From an uncultured Collinsella sp. (GTDB lineage Bacteria; Actinomycetota; Coriobacteriia; Coriobacteriales; Coriobacteriaceae): a stretch of DNA of 26,990 nucleotides. The position numbers and the translations under genes were made by a program. The stretch spans positions 1-26,990 of the forward strand of contig CABUDJ010000022.1 of NCBI GenBank assembly GCA_902490325.1, given 5' to 3'. Under the pieces are notes generated by a model. It was not told the DNA's origin and made no database searches. It was given only the letters and a program-made list of their open reading frames with translations. The stretch's first letter is position 1. Each line of letters starts with the position of its first letter. Of this stretch, positions 1 to 9,828 are shown piece by piece.

Positions 1-28
1 GCCTCTGGCACTTCAACAACATTGTCGC

Positions 29-57
29 AGCCCCGACCCGCGGTCACGAGCGGGGCT
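29..57. terminator. GC hairpin, possible terminator of an upstream gene
   Basis: The 7-bp arms AGCCCCG (29-35) and CGGGGCT (51-57) enclose a 15-nt loop. The following bases are only mildly T-rich (CCTGTCGTTTCC), so this is a weak candidate for the 3' end of a gene lying left of the window. Confidence 0.35.
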
Positions 58-124
58 CCTGTCGTTTCCGTGCCCTCGGATTGGGTCATAGTGTCTGTCG
101 TTGCCAAAACATCGGCGTTGTTAT

Positions 125-160
125 GGGTAGTCATTGGGGACGTTCTTAAATGACTAGTCG
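125..160 (+). repeat. 36-bp interspersed repeat, copy 1
   Basis: This stretch begins GGGTAGTCATTG and ends AATGACTAGTCG. It recurs in inverted orientation at 20509-20544 with 33 of 36 bases identical. It sits in the 329-base non-coding leader before the hydratase gene; I see no gene or convincing promoter in the rest of that leader. Confidence 0.7.
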
Positions 161-329
161 AAAGGGACGCTCTTGCACCAAATCTGCCTGCCCACATCGG
201 GCTTCTCCTGTACTTTACTGAGATAAAGTGAACGTGTAGATTCGTAACCCACTCGCAACCGTTCTATGGCACGATATTGAACGAATGTATGCTATGCGCC
301 CGAGCCTTTCGGGCAGAGTGGGAGACAGT

Positions 330-2630
330 ATGGTTAAGCTGTACGAGGACGGCATCTACCTGCGCGGCGGCAGCGAGGTCGTGCCTGCGGCCGAGGCTGC
401 CGAGCGCGGTATTACGCAGACACCCGAGGATGCCAAGCGCGGCACCATCGCGTATTCGATCCTTCAGGCACACAATACGTCCGGTGACCCGGAGGCGCTC
501 AAGATCCGCTTCGACGCCATGGCGAGCCACGACATCACCTTCGTCGGCATCATCCAGACGGCGCGCGCATCGGGCATGGAGCAGTTCCCGCTGCCCTACG
601 TGCTCACCAACTGTCATAACTCGTTGTGCGCCGTGGGCGGCACCATCAACGAGGATGACCATGTCTTCGGTCTCTCGGCGGCCAAAAAGTACGGCGGCAT
701 CTTCGTGCCCCCGCACATCGCGGTCATCCACTCCTTTATGCGCGAAAATTTTGCCGGCTGCGGCAAGATGATCCTGGGTTCCGACTCGCACACCCGCTAC
801 GGTGCCCTGGGCACCATGGCCGTGGGTGAGGGCGGCGGCGAGCTGGCCAAGCAGCTGCTGCGCGATACCTACGACGTCGCCTATCCCGGCGTCGTTGCCA
901 TCTACCTCACGGGAGCCCCGCGCCCCGGCGTGGGCCCGCACGACGTGGCGCTTGCCATCATCCGCGCCGTCTTTGCCAAGGGCTACGTCAAGAACAAGGT
1001 CATGGAGTTCGTGGGCCCCGGCATCGCGAGCATGACGACCGACTACCGTAATGGCGTCGATGTCATGACCACCGAGACCACCTGCCTCTCTTCCATCTGG
1101 GCGACTGACGAAGACACACACGCGTTCCTCACCATGCACGGCCGCGGTGACGACTACCGCGAGCTCAAGCCTGCCGATGTCGCCTATTACGACGGTTGCG
1201 TCGAGGTCGACCTGTCCAGCATCAAGCCCATGATTGCGCTGCCGTTCCATCCTTCCAACGGCTTCGAGATCGACGAGCTCAACGAGAACCTCGAGGACAT
1301 CCTGCACGAGGTAGAGCTCGAGGCTGCCAAGATCGGCGAGGGCAAGACGCACTTTAGCCTGCTCGACAAGATCGTCGACGGCAAGTTGCACGTGCAGCAG
1401 GGCGTTATCGCCGGCTGCTCGGGCGGCAACTACGACTCCGTGGTTCAGGCTGCCCGCGTGCTCAAGGGCGCCAACACCGGCTGCGGCGAGTTCTCGCTGT
1501 CGGTCTATCCCACGAGCCAGCCCGTGGCACTCGAGCTTACACGCCGCGGCTACATCTACGACCTCATGGAGGCCGGTGCGATCGTGCGCACGGCGTTCTG
1601 CGGCCCGTGCTTCGGCGCCGGCGACACGCCCGCCAACAACGGCCTTTCCATCCGCCACACCACGCGCAACTTCCCCAACCGCGAGGGTTCCAAGCCGGGT
1701 AATGGCCAGCTGAGCGCCGTGGCCCTGATGGACGCCCGCTCCATTGCGGCGACGGCTGCCAACGGCGGCGTCCTGACGTCGGCGACCGACCTGCCCGAGG
1801 AGACTTGGGACGAGGCCTGCGAGTACGCCTTTGACGACGCGCCGTACAAAAAGCGTGTGTACTGGGGCTTTGGCAAGGCGGAGCCTGCCGACGAGCTGGT
1901 CGAGGGTCCCAACATCAAGCCGTGGCCCGCGATGGAGCCTCTCGGCGACGATGTCCTGCTCAAGGTGTGCTCCAAGATCATGGACCCGGTCACCACGACT
2001 GACGAGCTCATTCCTTCGGGCGAAACGAGCTCCTTCCGCTCCAACCCGCTGGGTCTGGCCGAGTTTACGCTCAGCCGTCGCGACCCGGCCTACGTGGGTC
2101 GCTCCAAGGAGGTCGATGCCGTGGAGAAGCGTCGCGTGGCCGGCGAGTCCGCAGGCGACCTGGCGGCGCTCGATGCCGAGCTTGCTGGTGTGTTTGAGGC
2201 ACTGGCCGGCGCGGGTGTCGCGGCCGATGCCAAGGTGACCGAGTACGGCTCTATGCTCTATGCCAAGAAGCCCGGTGACGGTTCTGCCCGCGAGCAGGCT
2301 GCGAGCTGCCAGCGCGTAATTGGCGGCCTGGCCAACATCGTCCACGAGTACGCCACCAAGCGTTATCGCTCCAACGTGATGAACTGGGGCATGGTGCCCT
2401 TCCAGATGGAGGCGGAGCCCAACTTTGAGGTGGGCGACTACGTCTTTGTGCCGGGTATCCGTGCCGCGCTCGATGGCGACCTGCAGAACATCGCCGCGTA
2501 CGTAGTGCGCGCCGACGGTGCGGTCGAGCAGATTGAGCTCTATATTGCCGATATGACGGCAGAGGAGCGTGCCATCGTCAAGGCCGGCTGCCTGATCAAC
2601 TACAACAAGTTCAAGACCGCTGCCGAGTAA
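330..2630 (+). CDS. Aconitase-superfamily hydratase (766 aa)
   Basis: Probable [4Fe-4S] hydro-lyase of the aconitase superfamily, resembling the YbhJ-type putative hydratases; the substrate is unknown. The active-site signatures are visible: TNCHNSL (93-99), GSDSHT (150-155), and three cluster cysteines at C363 (AGCSGG) and C424/C427 (CGPC), with the spacing seen in aconitase. The C-terminal swivel region runs from about residue 600. A longer frame opens at 285, but the ATG at 330 is preceded by GGGAG seven bases upstream and gives the natural N-terminus MVKLYEDG, so I chose it. The gene stands alone, followed by two hairpins (2646-2719 and 2777-2807). Assignment to the superfamily is secure. 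Calling it citrate-cycle aconitase would not be: it lacks neighbouring cycle genes and its N-terminus differs from AcnA. Confidence 0.9.
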   Translation: MVKLYEDGIYLRGGSEVVPAAEAAERGITQTPEDAKRGTIAYSILQAHNTSGDPEALKIRFDAMASHDITFVGIIQTARASGMEQFPLPYVLTNCHNSLCAVGGTINEDDHVFGLSAAKKYGGIFVPPHIAVIHSFMRENFAGCGKMILGSDSHTRYGALGTMAVGEGGGELAKQLLRDTYDVAYPGVVAIYLTGAPRPGVGPHDVALAIIRAVFAKGYVKNKVMEFVGPGIASMTTDYRNGVDVMTTETTCLSSIWATDEDTHAFLTMHGRGDDYRELKPADVAYYDGCVEVDLSSIKPMIALPFHPSNGFEIDELNENLEDILHEVELEAAKIGEGKTHFSLLDKIVDGKLHVQQGVIAGCSGGNYDSVVQAARVLKGANTGCGEFSLSVYPTSQPVALELTRRGYIYDLMEAGAIVRTAFCGPCFGAGDTPANNGLSIRHTTRNFPNREGSKPGNGQLSAVALMDARSIAATAANGGVLTSATDLPEETWDEACEYAFDDAPYKKRVYWGFGKAEPADELVEGPNIKPWPAMEPLGDDVLLKVCSKIMDPVTTTDELIPSGETSSFRSNPLGLAEFTLSRRDPAYVGRSKEVDAVEKRRVAGESAGDLAALDAELAGVFEALAGAGVAADAKVTEYGSMLYAKKPGDGSAREQAASCQRVIGGLANIVHEYATKRYRSNVMNWGMVPFQMEAEPNFEVGDYVFVPGIRAALDGDLQNIAAYVVRADGAVEQIELYIADMTAEERAIVKAGCLINYNKFKTAAE

Positions 2631-2645
2631 CGCACTTAATTGTCC

Positions 2646-2719
2646 GCCCGGGGCTTACCCTTCCCCGCCCGCTCACGCGCTTCGCGAGGGTCGCGTTCGG
2701 GAAAGGGTAAGCCCCGGGC
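2646..2719. terminator. Long perfect hairpin after the hydratase gene
   Basis: The 17-bp arms 2646-2662 and 2703-2719 (left arm GCCCGGGGCTTACCCTT) are perfectly complementary around a 40-base loop that has its own GCGC-rich pairing. There is no T-run, so it may act as an mRNA 3' stabiliser or a mobile palindrome rather than a simple terminator. Confidence 0.55.
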
Positions 2720-2776
2720 TACATTTCTGCGTTCTCGTTGGGTCTTGAGGGACGCTAATAAATAGACTTGCTTGAT

Positions 2777-2807
2777 GCCGCCTCTGTTAATGGGGCGGCT
2801 TCTTTTT
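2777..2807 (+). terminator. Intrinsic terminator
   Basis: The stem GCCGCC (2777-2782) / GGCGGC (2794-2799) is followed by TTCTTTTTG. It reads on the plus strand and probably ends the hydratase transcript. Confidence 0.65.
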
Positions 2808-2814
2808 GTCGAAA

Positions 2815-2849
2815 ACCGCCACAAAGGTGCCTGTCCCCTTTGTGGCGGT
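2815..2849 (+). repeat. CCACAAAGG palindromic repeat, copy 1
   Basis: The 13-bp perfect arms ACCGCCACAAAGG (2815-2827) and 2837-2849 surround the asymmetric core TGCCTGTCC. It is the first of four related palindromes in 2815-4716. Confidence 0.75.
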
Positions 2850-2866
2850 CCGCGGTTTGTCTTGTC

Positions 2867-2994
2867 CTGTAACAGGTAGACCCTTATTTGCCGAGTAGTT
2901 GTTACAGATCTAGATAAACGGGCGCCGCTGAGCATTTCATCTCAATCTGTAACATCTGGGGTCAAAAACGGCAGCTAGATGTTACAGATCGAGA
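2867..2994. repeat. 128-bp direct repeat, left copy
   Basis: It contains two inverted-repeat units. The first has arms CTGTAACA (2867-2874) / TGTTACAG (2900-2907). The second has arms ATCTGTAACATCT (2945-2957) / AGATGTTACAGAT (2977-2989). The same 128 bases recur at 4815-4942 with 15 substitutions and no gap. The 473-base space between the hydratase gene and the next gene holds only repeats and terminators. Confidence 0.85.
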
Positions 2995-3017
2995 TTTTGA
3001 GCGCTGGAGCCGAAAAT

Positions 3018-3048
3018 CACCACAAAGGGGACAGGCACCTTTGTGGTG
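3018..3048 (-). repeat. CCACAAAGG palindromic repeat, copy 2 (inverted)
   Basis: The arms CACCACAAAGG (3018-3028) and CCTTTGTGGTG (3038-3048) are perfect. The core GGACAGGCA is the reverse complement of the copy 1 core, so the element lies in the opposite orientation. Confidence 0.75.
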
Positions 3049-3103
3049 GTGGGGGTGGGCTCGATGTTATTGTGATCGCTGGGCGGCATTTTAATGAGCG
3101 TCC

Positions 3104-3772
3104 CTACAGGATTTCATCCGGGCTGGCGGGTTTGGTTGTTTTGGGGATGCCGAGTTTGGATGACGCGAAATCGTCAACATTGTCCTTAATTCCGTCTTTG
3201 GTGTAGACAGTGACCGTATAGGTGCTGTGTCCGAATTCGCCCTTGTCGCGTGTTGCCCAGGCATCCCAGTAGGCGGCCCTGTTTCGCCCTTTGATTTTTC
3301 CGACACGGCGGAGTTCTGTTCGCTTCAATTTTTGGTTGCTATAGATGGTTCGACCGGCCTCCTCGGTGAGCCCACACTGTCCAAGCATCTTGTCGAGGAC
3401 TTGGTTCATGTGGCGCTCATCGGTGTTTGGTGCGTAGTCGTAGGCGAGGGTGATGGAGTCGAGTGGCTGGTCGTCGATTAGATAGTTTAGCGCCTGAGGT
3501 CCAAGGCAGAAATAGGGGGAGCATCCGTCGATCTGACCGAGCAGTGGCAACTTTGACTGCCAACTTCCGGTGGGAATTGCATCTTCGTAGAACACGCCAC
3601 GGCAGACAAAGGAGAGCGAGGTGGCACGCGAGCCGGCGTCGATCATCCCGCAGAGATCGAAGGGCGAGGCGATACCAAAAGAAAAGGGCGTGACGACGAT
3701 AAGGAAGAGCATCACGATGGGTACGGCGAGAATGGCGATGACGTTGCGACCGGTGGAATGAGACGGCTTCAT
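3104..3772 (-). CDS. Membrane-anchored extracytoplasmic protein of unknown function (222 aa)
   Basis: I do not recognise this protein. It has a short basic N-terminus (MKPSHSTGR), one hydrophobic segment at about residues 10-35 (VIAILAVPIVMLFLIVV), then a soluble part expected outside the membrane. The soluble part carries five cysteines (in DLCGM, FVCRG, DGCSPYFCLG and GQCGL), which could form disulfides. I chose the ATG at 3772 because GGGGAG lies five bases upstream; a TTG at 3790 in the same frame has no comparable site. It is transcribed away from the gene at 3992, and both lie between the 128-bp repeats. Codon use is less GC-biased than in the housekeeping genes nearby, which suits an accessory gene. 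Confidence 0.7.
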   Translation of the reverse strand: MKPSHSTGRNVIAILAVPIVMLFLIVVTPFSFGIASPFDLCGMIDAGSRATSLSFVCRGVFYEDAIPTGSWQSKLPLLGQIDGCSPYFCLGPQALNYLIDDQPLDSITLAYDYAPNTDERHMNQVLDKMLGQCGLTEEAGRTIYSNQKLKRTELRRVGKIKGRNRAAYWDAWATRDKGEFGHSTYTVTVYTKDGIKDNVDDFASSKLGIPKTTKPASPDEIL

Positions 3773-3882
3773 ATGATCTCCCCGAGACAAAAAGCTGTTG
3801 AGGATAGATAGAAATAGATAAATTCAGATAACAAATTAAGTTTAATCTCATGGCGTGAGATGGTCGACCGTTAGCGTCGAAA

Positions 3883-3916
3883 CCCACCACAAAGGTGTCT
3901 GTCTCCTTTGTGGTGG
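3883..3916 (+). repeat. CCACAAAGG palindromic repeat, copy 3
   Basis: The arms CCACCACAAAGG (ending 3895) and CCTTTGTGGTGG (3905-3916) surround the core TGTCTGTCT. It lies in the 219-base divergent space between the two unknown genes, so it is near their promoters. Confidence 0.7.
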
Positions 3917-3991
3917 TGGGGAGTGGACGGCTTCTTTTGGTGATAGTGTTAGCTGGCGATATCATTAGTGCAGGTGGCGAAGGTTTGCATT

Positions 3992-4678
3992 GTGAGGTGT
4001 TTTGCCGTGAGCCGTTCTGCCCGTATTGGATTGATTGTCTTGGCGCTTGCAATCGCCGTGGTTGGTGTGGGCGTTGTTAGCATGGCGTTTCTGCCTATTG
4101 AGGTGACAGAACCGGTGGTCAAGCCCATGACTCAATCGGTCGAATTCCTGACCGACGACGTCAAACCTGAGACAATCACCGTCGATTTTGATGAGCAGCC
4201 CGCTGTGCTGGGCATTAGCAATTATCCGCATATTCAGCTTGGAGCCATGCGCTACACCATGGACGCGAGCCTAATCAGCAAAGCAACCGAGCTGCTCAAA
4301 GGCAAAACCTTTAAGCGTTGGTACGGATATGCGTCCTATCAAGCAAAAGCGAATGACATGGTTGGCGGGTGTCACTCATCCATCGAGTTGGACACTGCGA
4401 ACGGCGCCAAGCTATGTGATGGCTCGTACGATCCGGGTTACGAGGGCAATGAGGGTCCGGGCATCTACATCATGGACGGCGATGCGGCCTATGTCATGGA
4501 GGGCGACCAGACCGAGCTCAACGAGTTTATGGGTCAGTGCATTCAGGATGCCTATGAACAGACCTGCCTGCCCGACCCGCAGACTGCACGCGATAGTGGA
4601 TCTGCTCGTACATGGCTGTTCGAGGATGAGATGCCCTGGACCGCCGAATCGGGAAGCACGGGCTCGGCAAAAGAGTAG
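3992..4678 (+). CDS. Membrane-anchored extracytoplasmic protein of unknown function (about 228 aa)
   Basis: I do not recognise this protein. The N-terminus is a signal anchor: basic SRSAR followed by IGLIVLALAIAVVGVGVVSMAFL. The rest is acidic and soluble, with three cysteines and a repeated MDGDAAYVMEGD-like stretch, and is expected outside the membrane. The start is uncertain. In-frame GTG codons lie at 3968, 3992 and 4007; 3992 has GAAGG eight bases upstream, and 4007 has GAGG about nine bases upstream. The gene diverges from 3104-3772 and shows no clear sequence similarity to it. A CCACAAAGG palindrome follows immediately, at 4687-4716. Confidence 0.65.
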   Translation: MRCFAVSRSARIGLIVLALAIAVVGVGVVSMAFLPIEVTEPVVKPMTQSVEFLTDDVKPETITVDFDEQPAVLGISNYPHIQLGAMRYTMDASLISKATELLKGKTFKRWYGYASYQAKANDMVGGCHSSIELDTANGAKLCDGSYDPGYEGNEGPGIYIMDGDAAYVMEGDQTELNEFMGQCIQDAYEQTCLPDPQTARDSGSARTWLFEDEMPWTAESGSTGSAKE

Positions 4679-4686
4679 AGAACGCG

Positions 4687-4716
4687 ACCACCACAAAGGT
4701 GCCCCTTTGTGGTGGT
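4687..4716 (+). repeat. CCACAAAGG palindromic repeat, copy 4 (short core)
   Basis: The 13-bp perfect arms ACCACCACAAAGG (4687-4699) and 4704-4716 have a core shortened to TGCC. It lies 8 bases after a stop codon, so it may also serve as a transcript end. Confidence 0.75.
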
Positions 4717-4731
4717 TCTCGGTCTGTCTCG

Positions 4732-4776
4732 ATCTGTAACATCTGGGCCGTTAAAAGTGGGCTTGGTGTTACAGAT
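4732..4776. repeat. ATCTGTAACA inverted-repeat unit
   Basis: The arms ATCTGTAACA (4732-4741) and TGTTACAGAT (4767-4776) are perfect. It belongs to the same family as the two units inside each 128-bp repeat and stands just before the right copy. Confidence 0.75.
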
Positions 4777-4814
4777 TTAGATTTTCGATTCGGGTGTCTT
4801 CCGTCTGTCTCGAT

Positions 4815-4942
4815 CTGTAACAGGTGGAGCTCTATTTGCCGAGTAGTTGTTACAGATTTAGATAATCGGGAGCTACTGAACATTTCATCTCGATCTGTAA
4901 CATCTGGACCCAAAAACGGCTGCTAGATGTTACAGATCGAGA
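4815..4942. repeat. 128-bp direct repeat, right copy
   Basis: Aligns without gaps to 2867-2994 (113 of 128 identical by eye). The inverted-repeat arms are at 4813-4822/4848-4857 and 4893-4905/4925-4937. The arms are better conserved than the loops. Most of the 442-base space before clpB is this repeat and its neighbours. Confidence 0.85.
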
Positions 4943-5008
4943 CGGTAGCGTGCCGGGGCCACAGCGGGTCGACGTCTCAGTACCCTATCCTTCAATCACT
5001 CAGAAAAT

Positions 5009-5040
5009 CTTATATATAGAGACTTAGATTTGTGTATAAG
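5009..5040 (+). promoter_or_regulatory. Interrupted inverted repeat and candidate promoter of clpB
   Basis: The arms CTTATATA (5009-5016) and TGTATAAG (5033-5040) match at 7 of 8 positions. The right arm belongs to an extended -10-like TGTGTATAAG about 80 bases before the clpB start. I saw no CIRCE element and no convincing HspR-type HAIR site here. Confidence 0.4.
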
Positions 5041-5120
5041 ATCGCGCAAAGCTGGCAACAATACTTCTCGAACAACGTGAAGCCGCCCCGTAGGGTGGCC
5101 GCCCCAAGAGAGGTGATTCC

Positions 5121-7748
<2,628 letters not shown>

Positions 7749-7792
7749 ATTTTGGGGCCGGCTTTAAACCGCCCCTCATCGCAAAACGTCAA

Positions 7793-7827
7793 GGACGGCG
7801 GATCCAATTGGGTCCGCCGCCCTTTTT
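7793..7827 (+). terminator. Intrinsic terminator after clpB
   Basis: The stem GGCGGATCC / GGGTCCGCC has an AATT-containing loop and an outer GC extension, followed by CTTTTT. Confidence 0.8.
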
Positions 7828-7877
7828 CGTGCGACAATCGATGATGTTGAACGGATGCGATGCAAGGAGCTATGCAG

Positions 7878-8081
7878 ATGAAAGACGAGATCAAGACGCA
7901 TGCACCGGCGGCTGAGGCAGCGCCCGCCGCGCCGGTCGCACCGAAGGCTTCTCCCAAACCGGCGCCCAAGCCGCGCGACCCCTACATCCGTGCCGAGAAC
8001 GAGGACGACGACGGCTACGATCCCTACAGCGACCGACGCCCCGAGCGTGAGCCGATGTTCGAAGCCGACCCGTGGCGCTGA
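7878..8081 (+). CDS. Small acidic, Ala/Pro-rich protein of unknown function (67 aa)
   Basis: A short hydrophilic protein. The N-terminal half is rich in Ala, Pro and Lys (AAEAAPAAPVAPKASPKPAPKP), and the C-terminal half is acidic and aromatic (ENEDDDGYDPYSDRRPE). There is no membrane segment or cysteine, and it looks intrinsically disordered. AAGGAG at 7864-7869 is spaced eight bases from the ATG at 7878, so I prefer that to the in-frame ATGs at 7860 and 7872. It lies between the clpB terminator and a large palindrome, so it is probably its own transcript. Function unknown. Confidence 0.6.
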   Translation: MKDEIKTHAPAAEAAPAAPVAPKASPKPAPKPRDPYIRAENEDDDGYDPYSDRRPEREPMFEADPWR

Positions 8082-8106
8082 GTGCCACCCAAAAGGCCAC
8101 CAATAA

Positions 8107-8171
8107 GTTGCGGTGAAATAGGGATTGTTTTGCGGTTTGACCAGCAAAAACAGTCCCTATTTCACCGCAAC
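8107..8171. repeat. Large near-perfect palindrome (27-bp arms)
   Basis: The arms 8107-8133 and 8145-8171 begin and end with GTTGCGGTGAAATAGGGA and its complement, with about one mismatch and one length difference. It sits 25 bases after the small gene and looks like a mobile palindromic repeat that can also fold in RNA. The space 8082-8402 otherwise holds only the operator array. Confidence 0.7.
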
Positions 8172-8305
8172 TGCGTTAGGGATTTTTCTACAGGGGGAGG
8201 GTAGTCAAAAAAGCCCCGTCCCAGATCGACTGTCCAGGGAGTCGCATTCGAGCTTGGTTGTCCTCTCAGCCACTCGGCATCCTTCGAGCAGTAATAGTGA
8301 AAAAA

Positions 8306-8391
8306 CTTGCTTAAGTGTTAATCAAGCTACACACAATCTTGCTCTCTAATTAATCAAGAATCAGTATAATTTTGATTAGCTAGAGAGCAAG
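8306..8391 (+). promoter_or_regulatory. Three-site operator array with -10 box before the ATPase gene
   Basis: There are three 21-bp sites of the form CTTGCT-N6-9-TAATCAAG: 8306-8326 (plus), 8338-8358 (plus, 15 of 21 identical to the first) and 8371-8391 (minus, 18 of 21 identical to the second). Starts are 32 and 33 bases apart. Site 1 is itself a near palindrome (CTTGCTTAA / TTAATCAAG). A consensus -10 box TATAAT (8365-8370) fits exactly between sites 2 and 3, so an occupying protein would block transcription. Confidence 0.6.
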
Positions 8392-8402
8392 ATTGGAGAA
8401 TC

Positions 8403-9755
8403 ATGGCATTCAACGACTTGATCGCCCAGAAAATAAAGGACTTTGAACAGCAGGGGGTTCCGCAGGTCTTTGAGCGAGACCTTGATCTAGGAAACCCACA
8501 GGAGCCAAAGCGCGACAACATCGTAAATGTGATTGTGGGGGCCCGCCGTTGTGGAAAGACGTATCGCCTGTATCAGGAGATGCGGCGGCTTCAGAGCCGG
8601 GGCGTCGAGCTTGACCGGATGCTTTACTTCAATTTTGAGGATGAGCGCTTGCGCCCGTATGAGCCATCGCTGCTGGCGGACGTGATCGACACGTTCTATG
8701 CGCTGTATCCTGCTGCTCGAACCGAGGGCGCTTACATTTTCTTTGACGAGATCCAGGAAATTCCCGAATGGGGTGCGTTTCTGCGGCGTGTAGTCGATAC
8801 GGAGAAAGCGACCGTCTATGTGACGGGATCTTCTTCTAAGATGCTGTCCTCAGAACTTAAGAGCGAGTTCAGGGGTCGTTCTCTTGTGCGAGAGCTTTTT
8901 CCGTTGAGTTTTTCGGAATACGTCCGATATAAGACGGGAAACGTTCTTGAGTCGGATGGACCCTTTTCACCGAGCGATGCAGCATTGCTTCGACATCATC
9001 TGAACGGATATCTTGAACGGGGCGGATTCATCGCGACGCTTGAGCAGACGCCTGCGGACGCGATTCAGCTGCTGCAGGAATATGCGTCGCGGACGGTCGC
9101 TATGGACATCGTTGAGCGCTATGACGTCAAGAATCCTCGTTTGGCCTCGCTGTTCCTGACGCGGTGCATGGCGTCTTCGGGACGAGAGCTGTCAGTGAAT
9201 AAAGTGTACAACGAGTTCAAGAGCAGGCAGATACCCGTCAGTCGTAATTCACTCAGCGATTTACTTGAGTATTATGAGGACGCCTACCTGTTATTTTCTG
9301 TGCCGGAGTTCACGCGTTCACTGGCAAATAACATGCGGTCTGCGTCTAAGGTCTACGCTGTCGACCCTGCGATGTTTGGAGCATTCTCTCCCGCATCGGC
9401 ATTGGACCAGGGCCAGAGGCTCGAGACCGCAGTGTTCAATGCGCTAAGAAGAAGGACTCCCGCGGTGAGGACCGGCTCGGTCTGCCGCCTGCTAATCAAA
9501 GAGAAGAGCAAAAGCCATGAGGTGGACTTTGTGGCTGGGGACGCGCTTCTCATGCGGGCTTATAGCCTGATTCAGGTGAGTGCGGATATGGCAAGTGAGA
9601 AAACGCGCGAGCGCGAAATTGCCGCGCTTGATGCCTCGATGGCCCAGTTCGATCTTGGCGAGTCGGCAATCGTTACCATGGATGAACAGACCGATATTCC
9701 ATGCGAGCACGGTGTGGTACACGTTATGCCCGCATGGAAGTGGCTCCTTGCCTAA
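8403..9755 (+). CDS. AAA_14/DUF4143 family ATP-binding protein (450 aa)
   Basis: A standalone P-loop ATPase of the family with an N-terminal AAA_14 domain and C-terminal DUF4143. Walker A is GARRCGKT (46-53), Walker B YIFFDEIQ (111-118), and a sensor-like TGSSS is at 141-145. A winged-helix-like segment spans about 240-300. The C-terminus has the restriction-endonuclease-like pattern E340...EVDFV (373-377)...IQVS (390-393). The family is common, often horizontally moved, and has no settled function. The ATG at 8403 has GGAG four bases away. The gene has more AT-rich codons than clpB, and its promoter carries the three-site array. It is convergent with the next gene, with only 73 bases between. 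Confidence 0.88.
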   Translation: MAFNDLIAQKIKDFEQQGVPQVFERDLDLGNPQEPKRDNIVNVIVGARRCGKTYRLYQEMRRLQSRGVELDRMLYFNFEDERLRPYEPSLLADVIDTFYALYPAARTEGAYIFFDEIQEIPEWGAFLRRVVDTEKATVYVTGSSSKMLSSELKSEFRGRSLVRELFPLSFSEYVRYKTGNVLESDGPFSPSDAALLRHHLNGYLERGGFIATLEQTPADAIQLLQEYASRTVAMDIVERYDVKNPRLASLFLTRCMASSGRELSVNKVYNEFKSRQIPVSRNSLSDLLEYYEDAYLLFSVPEFTRSLANNMRSASKVYAVDPAMFGAFSPASALDQGQRLETAVFNALRRRTPAVRTGSVCRLLIKEKSKSHEVDFVAGDALLMRAYSLIQVSADMASEKTREREIAALDASMAQFDLGESAIVTMDEQTDIPCEHGVVHVMPAWKWLLA

Positions 9756-9828
9756 TCATCTATGGACCTGTGGGGTCAGGACCTCCTGGCTCCTTCATCA
9801 CAGTTGGGGAGCACCTTGCTGCGCCAGG

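Noticed and set aside
264..2345. Long minus-strand frame opposite the hydratase
   Set aside because: Same reason: a composition artefact with no domain, and the plus strand carries the aconitase signatures.
2815..4942. A CRISPR array
   Set aside because: The repeats are few, palindromic, of several families, and irregularly spaced with genes between them. There are no cas genes in the window.
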